Notes under the pieces: model-generated | The model's input: the letters and a program-made list of their open reading frames with translations, nothing else | Told to the model about the DNA's origin: nothing | The model's database searches: none | Shown: positions 1-8,317 of the stretch, one piece after another | How the letters are laid out: each line of letters begins with the position of its first letter | How positions within the stretch are numbered: position 1 is the first letter of the stretch | Source of the DNA: Calothrix sp. PCC 7103 | GTDB taxonomy: Bacteria > Cyanobacteriota > Cyanobacteriia > Cyanobacteriales > Nostocaceae | Assembly: GCF_000331305.1 (NCBI RefSeq) | Contig: NZ_KB217478.1 | Coordinates: 8,525,481 to 8,589,480, forward strand | Direction: 5' to 3' | Length of the DNA: 64,000 nucleotides | Program-made: the position numbers and the translations under genes

Positions 1-350
1 AATTTGAGTCACGCTATCTAGACGGTTTGATAGGCGCCTATCCGGAAAGAAAAGACCTATATATTGAGCGTTCCCCCGTCTACTTTACAGAAAAACTTGC
101 TTGTCCTGTAATTTTCTTTCAAGGTTTAGAAGATAAAATTGTACCTCCTAACCAAGCCGAAATCATGGTAGAAGCATTACAGCAAAAAGGTTTACCCGTT
201 GCATATGTAGCTTTTCCCGGAGAGCAACACGGGTTTCGCAGTGCAGAAAACATTAAAAGCGCGCTAGAAGGAGAAATCTATTTTTACTCGCGCGTCTTTA
301 AATTTGAATTAGCAGAAAATGTACAAACAGTCAAAATAGACAATTTGTAA
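1..350 (+). CDS. S9-family serine peptidase (prolyl oligopeptidase type), C-terminal fragment
   Basis: The reading frame is open from base 3 to the TAA at 348-350, so only the last ~115 residues of a longer protein lie in the window. The segment [15 protein letters not shown] carries the catalytic Asp and EQHGF the catalytic His of an alpha/beta hydrolase in the order and spacing of the S9 (prolyl oligopeptidase / acylaminoacyl peptidase) catalytic domain; the nucleophilic Ser is upstream of the window. The family cleaves short peptides, often after proline or at acylated N-termini, usually in the cytoplasm. A TTG at 27 opens a shorter frame but is very unlikely to be a real start, because the coding sequence continues upstream without a break. 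Confidence 0.85.
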   Translation, partial: FESRYLDGLIGAYPERKDLYIERSPVYFTEKLACPVIFFQGLEDKIVPPNQAEIMVEALQQKGLPVAYVAFPGEQHGFRSAENIKSALEGEIYFYSRVFKFELAENVQTVKIDNL

Positions 351-657
351 TCTCTTGTAATCTCTTGTGGAACAGGCATCCCTGCCTGTTTAATATATTA
401 AAATTTAAATCTTGTTCAAACGACAGGGAAATATAAAACGCGCGCGCTTCATCATCGGGGGGTTCTAATATATCAAAGGCACCGTTTATAGCTTCTTGTA
501 CTTTGGCAGGTAATGCTTCAAACATATCTGTATCTATTATATTGACATTAGCTTTGAACTTGTTAAAATTTGGGAAGTGTTCTGACAATAAATTCACATC
601 CTTTGATTTTTTATCACCTGACGAAAAGAAAATAACTATTAATCGGAGACTACTAAA
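351..657. other. Intergenic region with a hairpin and a doubtful minus-strand reading frame
   Basis: Just after the peptidase gene is a hairpin (371-390, 8-bp stem, 4-base loop) followed by an AT-rich run; it may end transcription. It belongs to the 'aacaggc..gcctgtt' type of small cyanobacterial repeats. On the minus strand a frame open from 762 to 331 contains a protein-like stretch (for example ALPAKVQEAINGAFDILEPP), but its upper part overlaps the next gene antisense and its lower end is read through the hairpin. It may be a remnant of a small gene; I do not recognise a family. Confidence 0.4.
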
Positions 658-1266
658 ATGTTTAGAGCAATTGCTTCGGAAGCGCTCGGTTTGAGTGACA
701 TCGGCTCCATAATTCAGCCCCAAGATTTTAATAAGGTTGATGCTGATGATTATTTGTTTCACGAAGATGGTGAAAAGATATTTTTCCTAATTAAGTCAAA
801 GAAAGACGAGTACTGTTTTACCAACTTTGCATTAATTCACGTAGACGGTGTTACTGCTGCTTCCTCAAAGCGGTCTATCAAAAGATACGAATATGCATCG
901 GAGATAATTTCAGGCGTAACATTGGAAACAGCCGGAAACATAGATATGGATATCGAATTGAAGTTTAATATTGGAGCAAACTCATTTATTGTAAATGTGC
1001 GAAAGGACTTTCTCGAACAATTGAAGGATATCTATAAAACCTTGATTAGTATTAGTAAGCGTCAGTATACCGATAATATTTGTAGAACTAATGCACTAAA
1101 GACGCTAGATGCCATCGCATCTATGTACAAGATTAGTAATGTAACCTCTGGGGAAGCGATAACAACTCAATTCAATGATATTCTTACAAACCTCAATTCT
1201 ACCATGTTGGTAAATTATACAAAACGTGACTTTAGTGATGTTTTTAGCAAATATATTCGCTCTTAG
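658..1266 (+). CDS. Bacterial PH-domain protein, YvbH-like
   Basis: A 202-residue soluble protein without signal peptide or membrane segment. The first ~125 residues match the bacterial pleckstrin-homology type: conserved starts such as ALGLSDIGSIIQP, DADDYLFHEDGEKIFFLIK and YCFTNFALIHVDG are typical of Bacillus YvbH-like proteins. The remaining helical ~75 residues correspond to the YvbH-like oligomerisation tail. The function in the family is not established; the PH fold suggests a scaffold or binding role. The start ATG is preceded by a purine-rich CGGAG at suitable distance. The family is best known from Firmicutes, so a cyanobacterial copy beside an integrase-domain gene hints at transfer, but this is inference. 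Confidence 0.8.
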   Translation: MFRAIASEALGLSDIGSIIQPQDFNKVDADDYLFHEDGEKIFFLIKSKKDEYCFTNFALIHVDGVTAASSKRSIKRYEYASEIISGVTLETAGNIDMDIELKFNIGANSFIVNVRKDFLEQLKDIYKTLISISKRQYTDNICRTNALKTLDAIASMYKISNVTSGEAITTQFNDILTNLNSTMLVNYTKRDFSDVFSKYIRS

Positions 1267-1461
1267 GAAACGTTGCTACGGTATACACAATTTATCAAAT
1301 CACTCTATAGTTCTTGCAAACTATCCAAGTATGAACGGCGCCCGAATCTACAACAAAACCGAGCATTTCACTTTATCACCCGCCGTTGCGATTGCTTCCT
1401 TGTCGCATGTAAGTTAAAAAGTGCGCCTTTAAACAAAAGTAACAAATTCAGCAGGCGCCTT

Positions 1462-1851
1462 CTAACTTTCCAAAAATTCTTCTTTATATTCTTTTAGTGT
1501 TTCTCGCACTTCTGCTTCTATATTTAGGCTGATACGATTGCTTTCAACAAGATATTTAAAAAACTTCTTGAATGAAGCTATGTAAGATTTGGTATTGCTT
1601 TCTGAAGCCCAAAGCGCTTTTCTAGGATACCAATCAGTTAAGAATGACGAGACATCGTTTTCTTCAGCTTCGTCAAGCTTACGTACTTGTTCATAGTAAT
1701 ATAGGTATTCAGCAAAGAATTCAATATTACTACTGTGCTGTTTGATAGTTTTAAGAGAAAGATTAGACTTTTGTAACCAGGATTTAAAACCATCTAGTAA
1801 AATTTTATTATAGTTTTGTATTTCTACTATTTTTTTATCTTTTTCATCCAT
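1462..1851 (-). CDS. Stand-alone integrase N-terminal SAM-like domain protein
   Basis: A 129-residue, Lys/Glu-rich helical protein. Residues ~15-110 (FKSWLQKSNLSLKTIKQHSS ... YIASFKKFFKYLVESN) read like the core-binding SAM-like domain found at the N-terminus of tyrosine recombinases (XerD/phage integrase). The catalytic domain with its R-H-R-Y residues is absent: the protein ends after the linker, and no continuation is seen downstream in other frames. It could be a DNA-binding remnant of an integrase, or one of the short SAM-like-only proteins that occur on their own. Convergent with the PH-domain gene, ~200 bp apart. Confidence 0.65.
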   Translation of the reverse strand: MDEKDKKIVEIQNYNKILLDGFKSWLQKSNLSLKTIKQHSSNIEFFAEYLYYYEQVRKLDEAEENDVSSFLTDWYPRKALWASESNTKSYIASFKKFFKYLVESNRISLNIEAEVRETLKEYKEEFLES

Positions 1852-2058
1852 TTTAATTTAATAGTACAAAAATATGTAATGCTTTTTGTTATTTTACTTA
1901 ATTATGGTGCCTTTAACACTTTAATATACAAATTATACTAGACACTTGGGTATTTAAGTATCTAAGTATGAAAGGTGTCTGAGTTTACAACAAAACGCTC
2001 GCGAATGTTATGTGTAAATGATACTTACCTTTATCGGCGCCGACTTTGATAATTTATA

Positions 2059-2080
2059 GCACAGGCTTTTTAGCCTGTGC
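2059..2080. repeat. Hairpin repeat (GCACAGGC type), copy 1
   Basis: Stem 2059-2067 / 2072-2080 (GCACAGGCT with AGCCTGTGC), followed by 'agt.atagata...ttctttaccacag'. The same hairpin plus the same 'ttttaccacag' follow-on lies at 11210-11232 and beyond, so this is a dispersed intergenic element, not only a terminator. It sits just past the plsY stop codon and could also stop transcription of that minus-strand operon. Confidence 0.7.
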
Positions 2081-2116
2081 AGTCATAGATATATTCTTTA
2101 CCACAGGGAGGATGTA

Positions 2117-2803
2117 TCAAGTAGCTGTAGAAGTTGGCGCCTCACTTACTTCAATACTTTTCTGTCCTAACTTGGGTTCAGTACCCGCTAATATACGTTG
2201 TATATTACTACGATGGCGAATAATTACATACAGTCCACCAGCCACACCAAACAATACATAAGCCAGTGGTTGATGAAAAAGAAGCATTAATATAGATACT
2301 GCAACGGCGCCACTAATGGAACTGAGTGAGACAATACGCGATATTGCCACAACAATAGCAAAAACACCAAACGTTGCCAAACCAACTTGCCAATTCATCG
2401 CTAACAATATACCCAAACTTGTGGCAACAGATTTACCTCCAGTAAAACTCAGGAATATAGATTTACTGTGACCAAGTACAGCGCACATCCCTGCAAGTGT
2501 TACCATCCAAGGTTCCCATCCAGATACACTTTGAGGAATTAAATTTTGATTATTAGCGAACTCAAAAAACCAATGCACTAATAATATTGATAAAACTCCC
2601 TTCAAACAATCCACCAACAAAACAAAAGCTCCAGGTCCCTTACCCAAAGCTCTTAGTACATTAGTGGCGCCAGTCGAACCAGAACCAACCTCTCGAATAT
2701 CAATACCTTTCAAAATTTTTACTGCTGTATAACCTGTAGGTATTGAACCCAACAAGTAAGTAACAAACAGAACAGTTCCACACAAACTTAACCAAGTAGC
2801 CAT
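2117..2803 (-). CDS. plsY: Acyl-phosphate:glycerol-3-phosphate acyltransferase PlsY
   Basis: A 228-residue membrane enzyme that transfers an acyl group from acyl-phosphate to glycerol-3-phosphate, the first acylation of phospholipid and glycolipid synthesis (partner: PlsX). The three signature regions of PlsY are present: SGSTGATN at residues 41-48, GHSKSIFLSFTGGKS near 110-125, and the late arginine-rich loop RHRSNIQRILAGTEPK. About six hydrophobic segments fit the usual topology and length. It is the last gene of a minus-strand cluster with a MlaE-type permease, DUF3119 and DUF3086 genes, so the cluster as a whole points to membrane-lipid synthesis and transport. GGCGCC occurs three times in the gene. 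Confidence 0.95.
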   Translation of the reverse strand: MATWLSLCGTVLFVTYLLGSIPTGYTAVKILKGIDIREVGSGSTGATNVLRALGKGPGAFVLLVDCLKGVLSILLVHWFFEFANNQNLIPQSVSGWEPWMVTLAGMCAVLGHSKSIFLSFTGGKSVATSLGILLAMNWQVGLATFGVFAIVVAISRIVSLSSISGAVAVSILMLLFHQPLAYVLFGVAGGLYVIIRHRSNIQRILAGTEPKLGQKSIEVSEAPTSTAT

Positions 2804-2811
2804 AAAAGTAG

Positions 2812-2871
2812 GGTGCGTGACGCCATCAACAATCTTACAACGAAGCTAATAATCTAGTGGCGTCACGCACC
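2812..2871. repeat. Inverted repeat (GGTGCGTGACGCCA type)
   Basis: Perfect 14-bp arms at 2812-2825 and 2858-2871 around a 32-base centre, between plsY and the DUF3086 gene. A related GGTGCGTGA arm occurs at the 3' end of the CHAT-CHASE2 gene (near 25375-25387) with its partner near 25566. It is a mobile-looking intergenic palindrome of the kind dispersed in cyanobacterial genomes. The following 2885-2925 stretch (CGGGAAAACTCCGTTTACG) resembles 55750-55768, a second small repeat type. Confidence 0.75.
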
Positions 2872-2947
2872 TGACGGGTTTTAAGATGCTACCCTGCGGG
2901 AAAACTCCGTTTACGTACCGAGCGCATGACAAGAGGGGAAAAGCTAT

Positions 2948-4150
2948 CTAAAAGTCGTCATCGTTATTATTTCGCATCATGCGTGGGTCAGGAGCAAACG
3001 CCAACCACAAAGGGAATTGTAGCAATCCAAGGCTAATTTGCTCTTCCGAATCATCAATGATTATAAAGGGCATTTGATTCGCCTTTACGAGTCTATCTGC
3101 TCTTTGAGCCACAACATCGGCTGTCTCAAATATTACTACCCCTCCATCGCGTCCAAAATCTGGGCGCCCAATACCCAAACAATCTTGTAAACCGCGTCGC
3201 CATTCCCCTAACCTTTCTGGGGTGCTTGTTAATACTATTGTGCGAACTCGCTCGCCATATAGCTGGTGCAATATAGATATTGCTGCGGATGATATTAGTA
3301 TATTTTGTAACCTACTGCCCATTGTCCGGATGGCGCCGCGTCCACCTTGAGTAAAAAACCAGTTTGAGACACGCTCGGCATGGATAGGTTCAAAGGTACG
3401 ACGAAGTTGCCAAGGTGGACCGTAGTAGTCGGGTTTTGTACGGTATTGGTCAATTAAACGGCGAATTTGCTTGCCAGTGTCTTGAAACTGTTGGGGAGCA
3501 AATTGGATATTTCCTGAATTTCCTGAAGGTTCGCTATATTTTGGCTGACGTACTGGTTCTTCTTCTTTTTCGACTTTTTCTTTTCTAGCAGGTTTTACGA
3601 GTGGAAGTTGTTCCGCTGCTACCGCTAAATCTTGCAAGCTGCCTGTAAGATAATCTTTAAACCCTTGAACTCGAATTGCTAAATCTTGCGATGCACCTGC
3701 AAAAGTGGTTCGCATTTCGTTACGAATACGCTCTTGACGACGTTCGAGTTGTTCAATTGAAAGTTGCAACGCGCTTTTTTTGGTTTCGAGTTGCGCTAAA
3801 GCTTCTTGGACAATTTTTCCCATTGCCATTTGGGTATCGCTTACTTGTACTTGTAAGTCTGCTATTTGTCGCTTTAAAACAGCTTCGGTTTGCTTTAGTT
3901 CGTTTATTCTTTGAGTAATTTGTATCTGCTCATCTGGCTTTGGTGGAGCGTCTAATTGTGCCAAAATTTCAGTAACAGCTTCTTCTTCGCTTTGCGATGT
4001 TAATTTTTCTTCAGGCTGTATTGAAGGCTCAATAGTGCTTTCACTTTGGTTTTCTTGTTGCAAATCGTGTTGTTCCATAGAGCTACGAGTCCCGGTTTTC
4101 CCAAGATATTCAACTTTTGCTTCTGGGTTTTGAGATTCTTCTCCGGTCAT
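2948..4150 (-). CDS. DUF3086 family protein (cyanobacterial, coiled-coil)
   Basis: A 400-residue soluble protein. Residues ~1-75 are acidic and low in complexity; ~75-170 form a long coiled coil (ITQRINELKQTEAVLKRQIA...); ~230-390 form a globular domain with PPWQLRRTFEP and GRGAIRTMGSRLQN and a basic/aromatic surface, ending in an acidic NNNDDDF tail. This matches the DUF3086 family, restricted to cyanobacteria and of unknown function. It lies between DUF3119 and plsY, an arrangement I recall as common in cyanobacteria, so a role near the lipid or envelope pathway is a reasonable guess, not a demonstrated fact. Confidence 0.85.
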   Translation of the reverse strand: MTGEESQNPEAKVEYLGKTGTRSSMEQHDLQQENQSESTIEPSIQPEEKLTSQSEEEAVTEILAQLDAPPKPDEQIQITQRINELKQTEAVLKRQIADLQVQVSDTQMAMGKIVQEALAQLETKKSALQLSIEQLERRQERIRNEMRTTFAGASQDLAIRVQGFKDYLTGSLQDLAVAAEQLPLVKPARKEKVEKEEEPVRQPKYSEPSGNSGNIQFAPQQFQDTGKQIRRLIDQYRTKPDYYGPPWQLRRTFEPIHAERVSNWFFTQGGRGAIRTMGSRLQNILISSAAISILHQLYGERVRTIVLTSTPERLGEWRRGLQDCLGIGRPDFGRDGGVVIFETADVVAQRADRLVKANQMPFIIIDDSEEQISLGLLQFPLWLAFAPDPRMMRNNNDDDF

Positions 4151-4232
4151 ATGATAGATAACGGTTAATGGTTAATGAATAATGGCATATATTATCAAAT
4201 ACAGGGAAGGATAAAATTTAGGTTCTTTGGCG

Positions 4233-4616
4233 TTATATCTTCGGGCAACGTTGATCTAGACAAGCTTTTAGGGTATTAGGGTCAAAGAGAATAGGTAGAA
4301 AGTGAATGCTTTTAACTTCTTTAAAATAAAACAATATTGGAACTGGAGACCAAAATATCCGCCAGTTGAGCCATTCTTGGTAAGGAAAGCGTCGAAGTAG
4401 CTTTTCGCCACGGTAAACATCTAAATCTGTAGCTGTGAACTGTAAGCGTATTGTTACTGCTTGCAGCATTAGAAACAAGCCTAGTATTGCACAAACGCCT
4501 CCAGCAATCGGTTGTACAAATAGCAGTGGAATCGCTGTAATTACCAAAACCAGAGGGATATTGTAACTAGGTTTCAGTTCAACAGTTGACAGTCTATCGG
4601 CCGTTGTTGATGTCAT
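4233..4616 (-). CDS. DUF3119 family protein
   Basis: A 127-residue protein with two hydrophobic segments close to the N-terminus (about residues 20-55: IPLVLVITAIPLLFVQPIAG and GVCAILGLFLMLQAV), then a PH-like soluble part with LDVYRGEKLLRRFPYQEW and FKEVKSIHFLPILFDPNTL. This matches the cyanobacterial/plastid DUF3119 family, whose function is not known. It is the second gene of the MlaE-permease, DUF3119, DUF3086, plsY run on the minus strand, with ~80 bp to each neighbour. Confidence 0.85.
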   Translation of the reverse strand: MTSTTADRLSTVELKPSYNIPLVLVITAIPLLFVQPIAGGVCAILGLFLMLQAVTIRLQFTATDLDVYRGEKLLRRFPYQEWLNWRIFWSPVPILFYFKEVKSIHFLPILFDPNTLKACLDQRCPKI

Positions 4617-4697
4617 AAGCTTTTAAATCCTGCATTTATTAATAGATATTTTATATTTTATGTGAGAGTGGGAGTGTCTATCTCCCACCCTCTGTTT

Positions 4698-5495
4698 CTA
4701 AGCTCCCTGCTGGAAAGCGCTGCCTTGTCCTTGAAACATTACCGCTGATAAGAAAAAGTTGAAGACAAAAATTAACAACAGTGCAGTTACAACCGCTGTT
4801 GTCGTCGATTGTCCCACACCTTTGGCGCCTCCTGTTGTCGTTAGTCCCCAGTTACAGCCAATTATGGCAATCAAAGCACCAAAAAAACCAGCTTTCACTA
4901 AAGAACTAACAATATCCCATATCGAAAGAAAGCTACGGGCAGAGTCTAAAAATACTGTGTCAGCTAAGTTGTACACGTTAGTCGCGATTATTAAACCCCC
5001 TAGCATCCCTGTCACTAATGATAGCAATGTTAGAATGGGAACCATTACCAAACAAGCAATGGTACGAGGAATTACAAGATAATCGATTGGGTCAGTTTTT
5101 AAAATCAATAGCGCATCAATTTGTTCTGTGACACGCATAGTCCCAATTTCCGCAGCAAATGCCGAACCAACTCGTCCAGCTATAATAACTGCGGTTAATA
5201 CAGGTGTTAACTCTCGCGTCAGAGCTATTGCCAGCACTCCACCAACTATATTACCGGCGCCAAAGTTAATAAATTCCCGTGCGACTTGAATTGTAAATAC
5301 TGCACCTACAAACACAGCAGTAACTAGGGCAATAAACAGCGAGTCGGGTCCCACTGCTGCCATTTGTTCAAGCGTGTTACGTCGGTGAATTTTTCCTCTC
5401 AACAAATGAACTATCACCTGTCCAGCAAGGAAAACTGCCGATAGTAACCGTTGACCCCACGCTCCTAAACCTGATTTAGATATACTTTCACTCAA
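4698..5495 (-). CDS. MlaE-type ABC lipid transporter permease
   Basis: A 265-residue integral membrane protein. LTRELTPVLTAVIIAGRVGSA and AAEIGTMRVTEQIDAL are the hallmark loop of the MlaE/YrbE permease family (TGD1 in plant plastids), which moves lipids between membranes together with an ATPase (MlaF) and an MCE-domain substrate binder (MlaD). Five or six membrane segments. Neither ATPase nor MCE gene is in the window, so they must be encoded elsewhere. It is the first gene of the minus-strand cluster leading to plsY, which supports a lipid role. Confidence 0.93.
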   Translation of the reverse strand: MSESISKSGLGAWGQRLLSAVFLAGQVIVHLLRGKIHRRNTLEQMAAVGPDSLFIALVTAVFVGAVFTIQVAREFINFGAGNIVGGVLAIALTRELTPVLTAVIIAGRVGSAFAAEIGTMRVTEQIDALLILKTDPIDYLVIPRTIACLVMVPILTLLSLVTGMLGGLIIATNVYNLADTVFLDSARSFLSIWDIVSSLVKAGFFGALIAIIGCNWGLTTTGGAKGVGQSTTTAVVTALLLIFVFNFFLSAVMFQGQGSAFQQGA

Positions 5496-5884
5496 ATGTT
5501 TAAATGTACGCGCGATAGCTTAACTTACTGCCGTCATCTTAGCGAATTTAAGCATATTTTTTTGTAACCTTCGCGATTAACAAGCAATTACAAGCTTTTT
5601 ATTAACTTAGGTTAAACGTATTCTCATAAAGATAAATTTCTTAATATTGCCTTGTGACATTATGCAAGGGGGTACAGACCCTCATTATCCTTTGTACATC
5701 AAGCGTCTGCTTGGTTTATACCAGGCTCAGACTAGCCATATTCTGAAAAAAAAGTATGTATGTATTTTAATGAAAACTTAAGATTTTTAAATTATCGGCT
5801 AATTCCGGGCAATCCAAATTATTGTAGTAAATGACAGGCGCTTGTATTTGACTGCTTTGTATTTAATCCACGGAGCCTATAGTC
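5496..5884. other. Intergenic region between divergent genes
   Basis: 389 bases, AT-rich, holding the promoters of the MlaE-type permease (minus) and of the small membrane-protein gene (plus). I see no RNA gene or strong hairpin. A GGAG about a dozen bases before the GTG at 5885 is the likely ribosome binding site of the plus-strand gene. Confidence 0.5.
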
Positions 5885-6181
5885 GTGACTATTTTAATTA
5901 ACTTTCTCCGCTCGCTACTGCTGACTGTTGTTTTTGGTTTTGCGACGCCTATGCTATTCGTTGGCGCCTTACTTGCGAGTTTTATGCTGATTGGGTATGT
6001 ACCTGGTCTGCAAACTGTAGCTAACGCATTCGCAAATCTGATTTTGCAGTTTCTAGCGACCTTTGGTAGTGGCGCCCCAATACGCGGACTAATTACCATC
6101 GCTTTAACTTGCAGTTTTGTTGCAGCATTATTTGATACTTATGTTCATTATCGCTACCAAATATTAAGACTTGATTCTTAA
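5885..6181 (+). CDS. Small two- to three-helix membrane protein, hypothetical
   Basis: A 98-residue, strongly hydrophobic protein with GTG start. Hydrophobic segments lie at about residues 8-38 (LLLTVVFGFATPMLFVGALL), 42-60 and 68-85 (LITIALTCSFVAALFDTYV), with a short charged tail HYRYQILRLDS. It reads like a conserved cyanobacterial small membrane protein but I cannot assign a family. A GGAG sequence precedes the start; no ATG start gives a longer frame. It stands alone, ~270 bp before sppA on the same strand. Confidence 0.7.
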   Translation: MTILINFLRSLLLTVVFGFATPMLFVGALLASFMLIGYVPGLQTVANAFANLILQFLATFGSGAPIRGLITIALTCSFVAALFDTYVHYRYQILRLDS

Positions 6182-6448
6182 TGAGTACTCAATACTTATT
6201 TTTTAAAGTAACAAATAATACTAGCTCTTATTGTATAACATTTTTGAAGTGGTGCGCTTCGGAATAGCGCTCAGATAAGGCTTTTCGATTTAATTTTAAT
6301 ATAAAAATATGGGGTAATGCAGCGAGTAGCATCATGACCTCACACTGATGTTACACGCAAAAAATGAAAAGTCAATTAAGATTGTATTGTTAGTAGTTAA
6401 TCACTATGGCTAGTAACGTTATTTATAATTAAGGTGTTTTGACTGCTC

Positions 6449-7285
6449 ATGGTTTGGCCTTTTAAGCCTAGATTTAGCAAACAAATTGCTCGAATAGAAA
6501 TTAATGGTGCTATTGCTGGCGCCACACGTAAACAGGTGTTGGAAGCTCTTAAAACTGTTGAAGAGAGAAAATTTCCAGCACTCTTACTTCGCATTGATAG
6601 TCCGGGTGGAACTGTTGGGGACTCACAAGAAATTTACAGCGCATTAAAACGACTAGGCGAAAAAATCAAAATTGTTGCAAGTTTTGGTAATATTTCTGCT
6701 TCCGGCGGTGTATATATTGGCATGGGAGCGCAGCATATCATGGCAAACCCTGGCACTATTACTGGCAGCATTGGTGTAATACTGCGTGGTAATAACTTAG
6801 AAAGGCTGCTTGAAAAAGTTGGAGTTTCCTTCAAAGTTATCAAGTCTGGTCCCTACAAGGATATTTTATCGTTTGACCGTCAACTAACTCAACCTGAAGA
6901 ACACATCCTGCAAGAACTTATAGATACTAGCTACAGCCAGTTCGTTCAAACTGTCGCTTCATCACGAAATCTTTCTGAAGAAACTGTGAGAAGCTTTGCA
7001 GATGGTCGTATTTTTACAGGACAGCAAGCTGTTGATTTGGGTGTAGTAGACCGTTTGGGTACCGAAGAAGACGCACGTCGCTGGACTTGCGAACTCGTTG
7101 GACTCGACCAAGAAAAAACTCCATGCTTCACTTTAGAAGAACGTAAGCCTTTATTGAACCGGATTTTATCCCGCGAGCAATACCAAAACAGTTTGCTCTC
7201 AAGCAGTTTACTGTCAACAGGCGCCCAATGGTTAGAATTTGAAATCTCTACCAGTGGCTTGCCTCTATGGCTATATCGTCCTTAA
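6449..7285 (+). CDS. sppA: Signal peptide peptidase SppA (S49 family)
   Basis: A 278-residue S49-type protease, the short form of the family. RIDSPGGTVGDSQEIY (49-64) forms the oxyanion-side motif, NISASGGVYIGMGA (81-94) contains the nucleophile Ser85, and KSGPYKD (132-138) carries the general-base lysine. ANPGTITGSIGVI follows as usual. The family degrades signal peptides left in the membrane and, in cyanobacteria, also takes part in remodelling of light-harvesting proteins. There is no clear N-terminal membrane anchor beyond the short WPF start, so it may be peripheral. The next gene (aroH) follows after ~110 bp on the same strand. Confidence 0.93.
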   Translation: MVWPFKPRFSKQIARIEINGAIAGATRKQVLEALKTVEERKFPALLLRIDSPGGTVGDSQEIYSALKRLGEKIKIVASFGNISASGGVYIGMGAQHIMANPGTITGSIGVILRGNNLERLLEKVGVSFKVIKSGPYKDILSFDRQLTQPEEHILQELIDTSYSQFVQTVASSRNLSEETVRSFADGRIFTGQQAVDLGVVDRLGTEEDARRWTCELVGLDQEKTPCFTLEERKPLLNRILSREQYQNSLLSSSLLSTGAQWLEFEISTSGLPLWLYRP

Positions 7286-7394
7286 TTACTACTTGTTTTT
7301 ACAATAAACAGAAAGATTGTGCAATTATTGTGCGATTACAGATTTGTACGATTGTTATTTCTGAGGAATAATAGCAAGTGGTAAGTGTCAGACA

Positions 7395-7829
7395 ATGGAG
7401 GATATTTTCGTGGAGGGAGAGTGGCGGATGCGAGCAATACGTGGTGCAACGACGGTACCTTCTAATACGGTGGAAGCAATGCGCGAAGCTGTTACAGAGC
7501 TTATAGACGAACTCGAAGGACGTAATCAATTACATCCTAAAGATATAATTAGCGTTACTTTCTCTGTAACACGTGATTTAGACGCAATATTTCCTGCTGC
7601 AATTGCCAGAACTCGTCCTTATTGGGACTCTGTACCAATGCTTGATGTGCAGCAAATGTTTGTTGAAGGTAGTTTAGAGCGTTGCATCCGTTTTTTAATC
7701 CACGTTTATGTCAATGCGTCAACCCCTATCCATCACATTTATCTTCGAGAAGCGGCAAACTTAAGACCCGATTGGAGTTTACCCCAGTCGTTACAGGCAT
7801 CACATTCAGTCATGAAATCAAAAGTCTAG
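7395..7829 (+). CDS. aroH: Chorismate mutase, AroH class
   Basis: A 144-residue protein of the monofunctional AroH type, which converts chorismate to prephenate on the way to Phe and Tyr. The start of the conserved part is RAIRGATTV (catalytic Arg), followed by AVTELIDELEGRN, DIISVTFSVTRDLDAIFPA and the second active-site region MLDVQQMFVEGSLERCIRFLIH. The barrel-type trimeric enzyme is normally 115-130 residues, so the true start may be the GTG at 7410 or the ATG at 7428 rather than 7395. It follows sppA on the same strand. Confidence 0.93.
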   Translation: MEDIFVEGEWRMRAIRGATTVPSNTVEAMREAVTELIDELEGRNQLHPKDIISVTFSVTRDLDAIFPAAIARTRPYWDSVPMLDVQQMFVEGSLERCIRFLIHVYVNASTPIHHIYLREAANLRPDWSLPQSLQASHSVMKSKV

Positions 7830-7865
7830 AATGCGTATGTAGACCGTGGGAATACTTAAGAAAAT

Positions 7866-8156
7866 ATGAAGTTTGACGGTGGAGACAACGGCATTGCACA
7901 ATTTGGTGGGATTTCAGGTAGAGTATTCAGTGACCGTGGTACAGGTGTTAGGGTGCGGTGCGAAGACTTCCTGAATATTCTTTCTCGAAATCCTGAACCT
8001 TTAGTTATTGTGACAGCAGAAGGTTTCTTTACAAAACTTTATAAATATGCAACTGCGTATAAAGGTTTTGTTTTTTTTACTGAATCACTCGATAAGCTAG
8101 AACTCAGCAGCAATATTGAGGTGATTCAGGCCACTAGTATTTCAGCCGAGATTTAG
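7866..8156 (+). CDS. Small hypothetical protein after aroH
   Basis: A 96-residue soluble protein (MKFDGGDNGIAQFGGISGRVF ... IEVIQATSISAEI). The first part is Gly-rich, the middle has an alternating hydrophobic pattern (EPLVIVTAEGFFTKLYKYAT). No catalytic motif is recognised. The stop codon TAG is inside the first unit of an 11-bp tandem repeat, so repeat expansion has set or preserved the C-terminus. Same strand as aroH, 36 bp downstream; possibly co-transcribed. Confidence 0.65.
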   Translation: MKFDGGDNGIAQFGGISGRVFSDRGTGVRVRCEDFLNILSRNPEPLVIVTAEGFFTKLYKYATAYKGFVFFTESLDKLELSSNIEVIQATSISAEI

Positions 8157-8188
8157 CCGAAATTTAGCCGAAATTTAGCCGAAATTTA
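8145..8188. repeat. Four tandem copies of an 11-bp unit
   Basis: Unit GCCGAAATTTA is repeated four times (first copy has G for A at position 6). Each unit carries TTTAG across the unit join, so the first copy supplies the stop codon of the upstream gene. It directly precedes the palindromic repeats at 8190-8317. Confidence 0.85.
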
Positions 8189-8192
8189 AATT

Positions 8193-8317
8193 GTAGGTTG
8201 GGTGCAACGGAGCGTACCCAACAAAAACATTAGTAGGTTGGGTTCCGTTCCTCCAACGGCACTCGCTTCAACCAGGGGAACCCCGGCAACGCGGTGCCTC
8301 CCCAACCTACTAATGTT
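8193..8317. repeat. GTAGGTTGGG-type dispersed palindromes, bidirectional terminator
   Basis: Two neighbouring elements. The first (about 8193-8222) reads 'GTAGGTTGGGT ... ACCCAACA'. The second has perfect 17-bp arms at 8226-8242 and 8301-8317 around a GC-rich centre. This is the well-known cyanobacterial 'gtaggttggg ... cccaacctac' repeat type. The right arm contains the stop codon of the crtR gene (minus), so the structure lies in the 3' end of both convergent transcripts and may terminate both. Confidence 0.8.

Noticed and set aside
331-762. Minus-strand frame of 143 codons
   Set aside because: Overlaps the PH-domain gene antisense, runs through a hairpin at its end and lacks a good start; kept only as a possible remnant in the intergenic entry.
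5640-5760. Possible riboswitch or small RNA upstream of the small membrane protein gene
   Set aside because: No stable stem or conserved motif could be recognised by eye.
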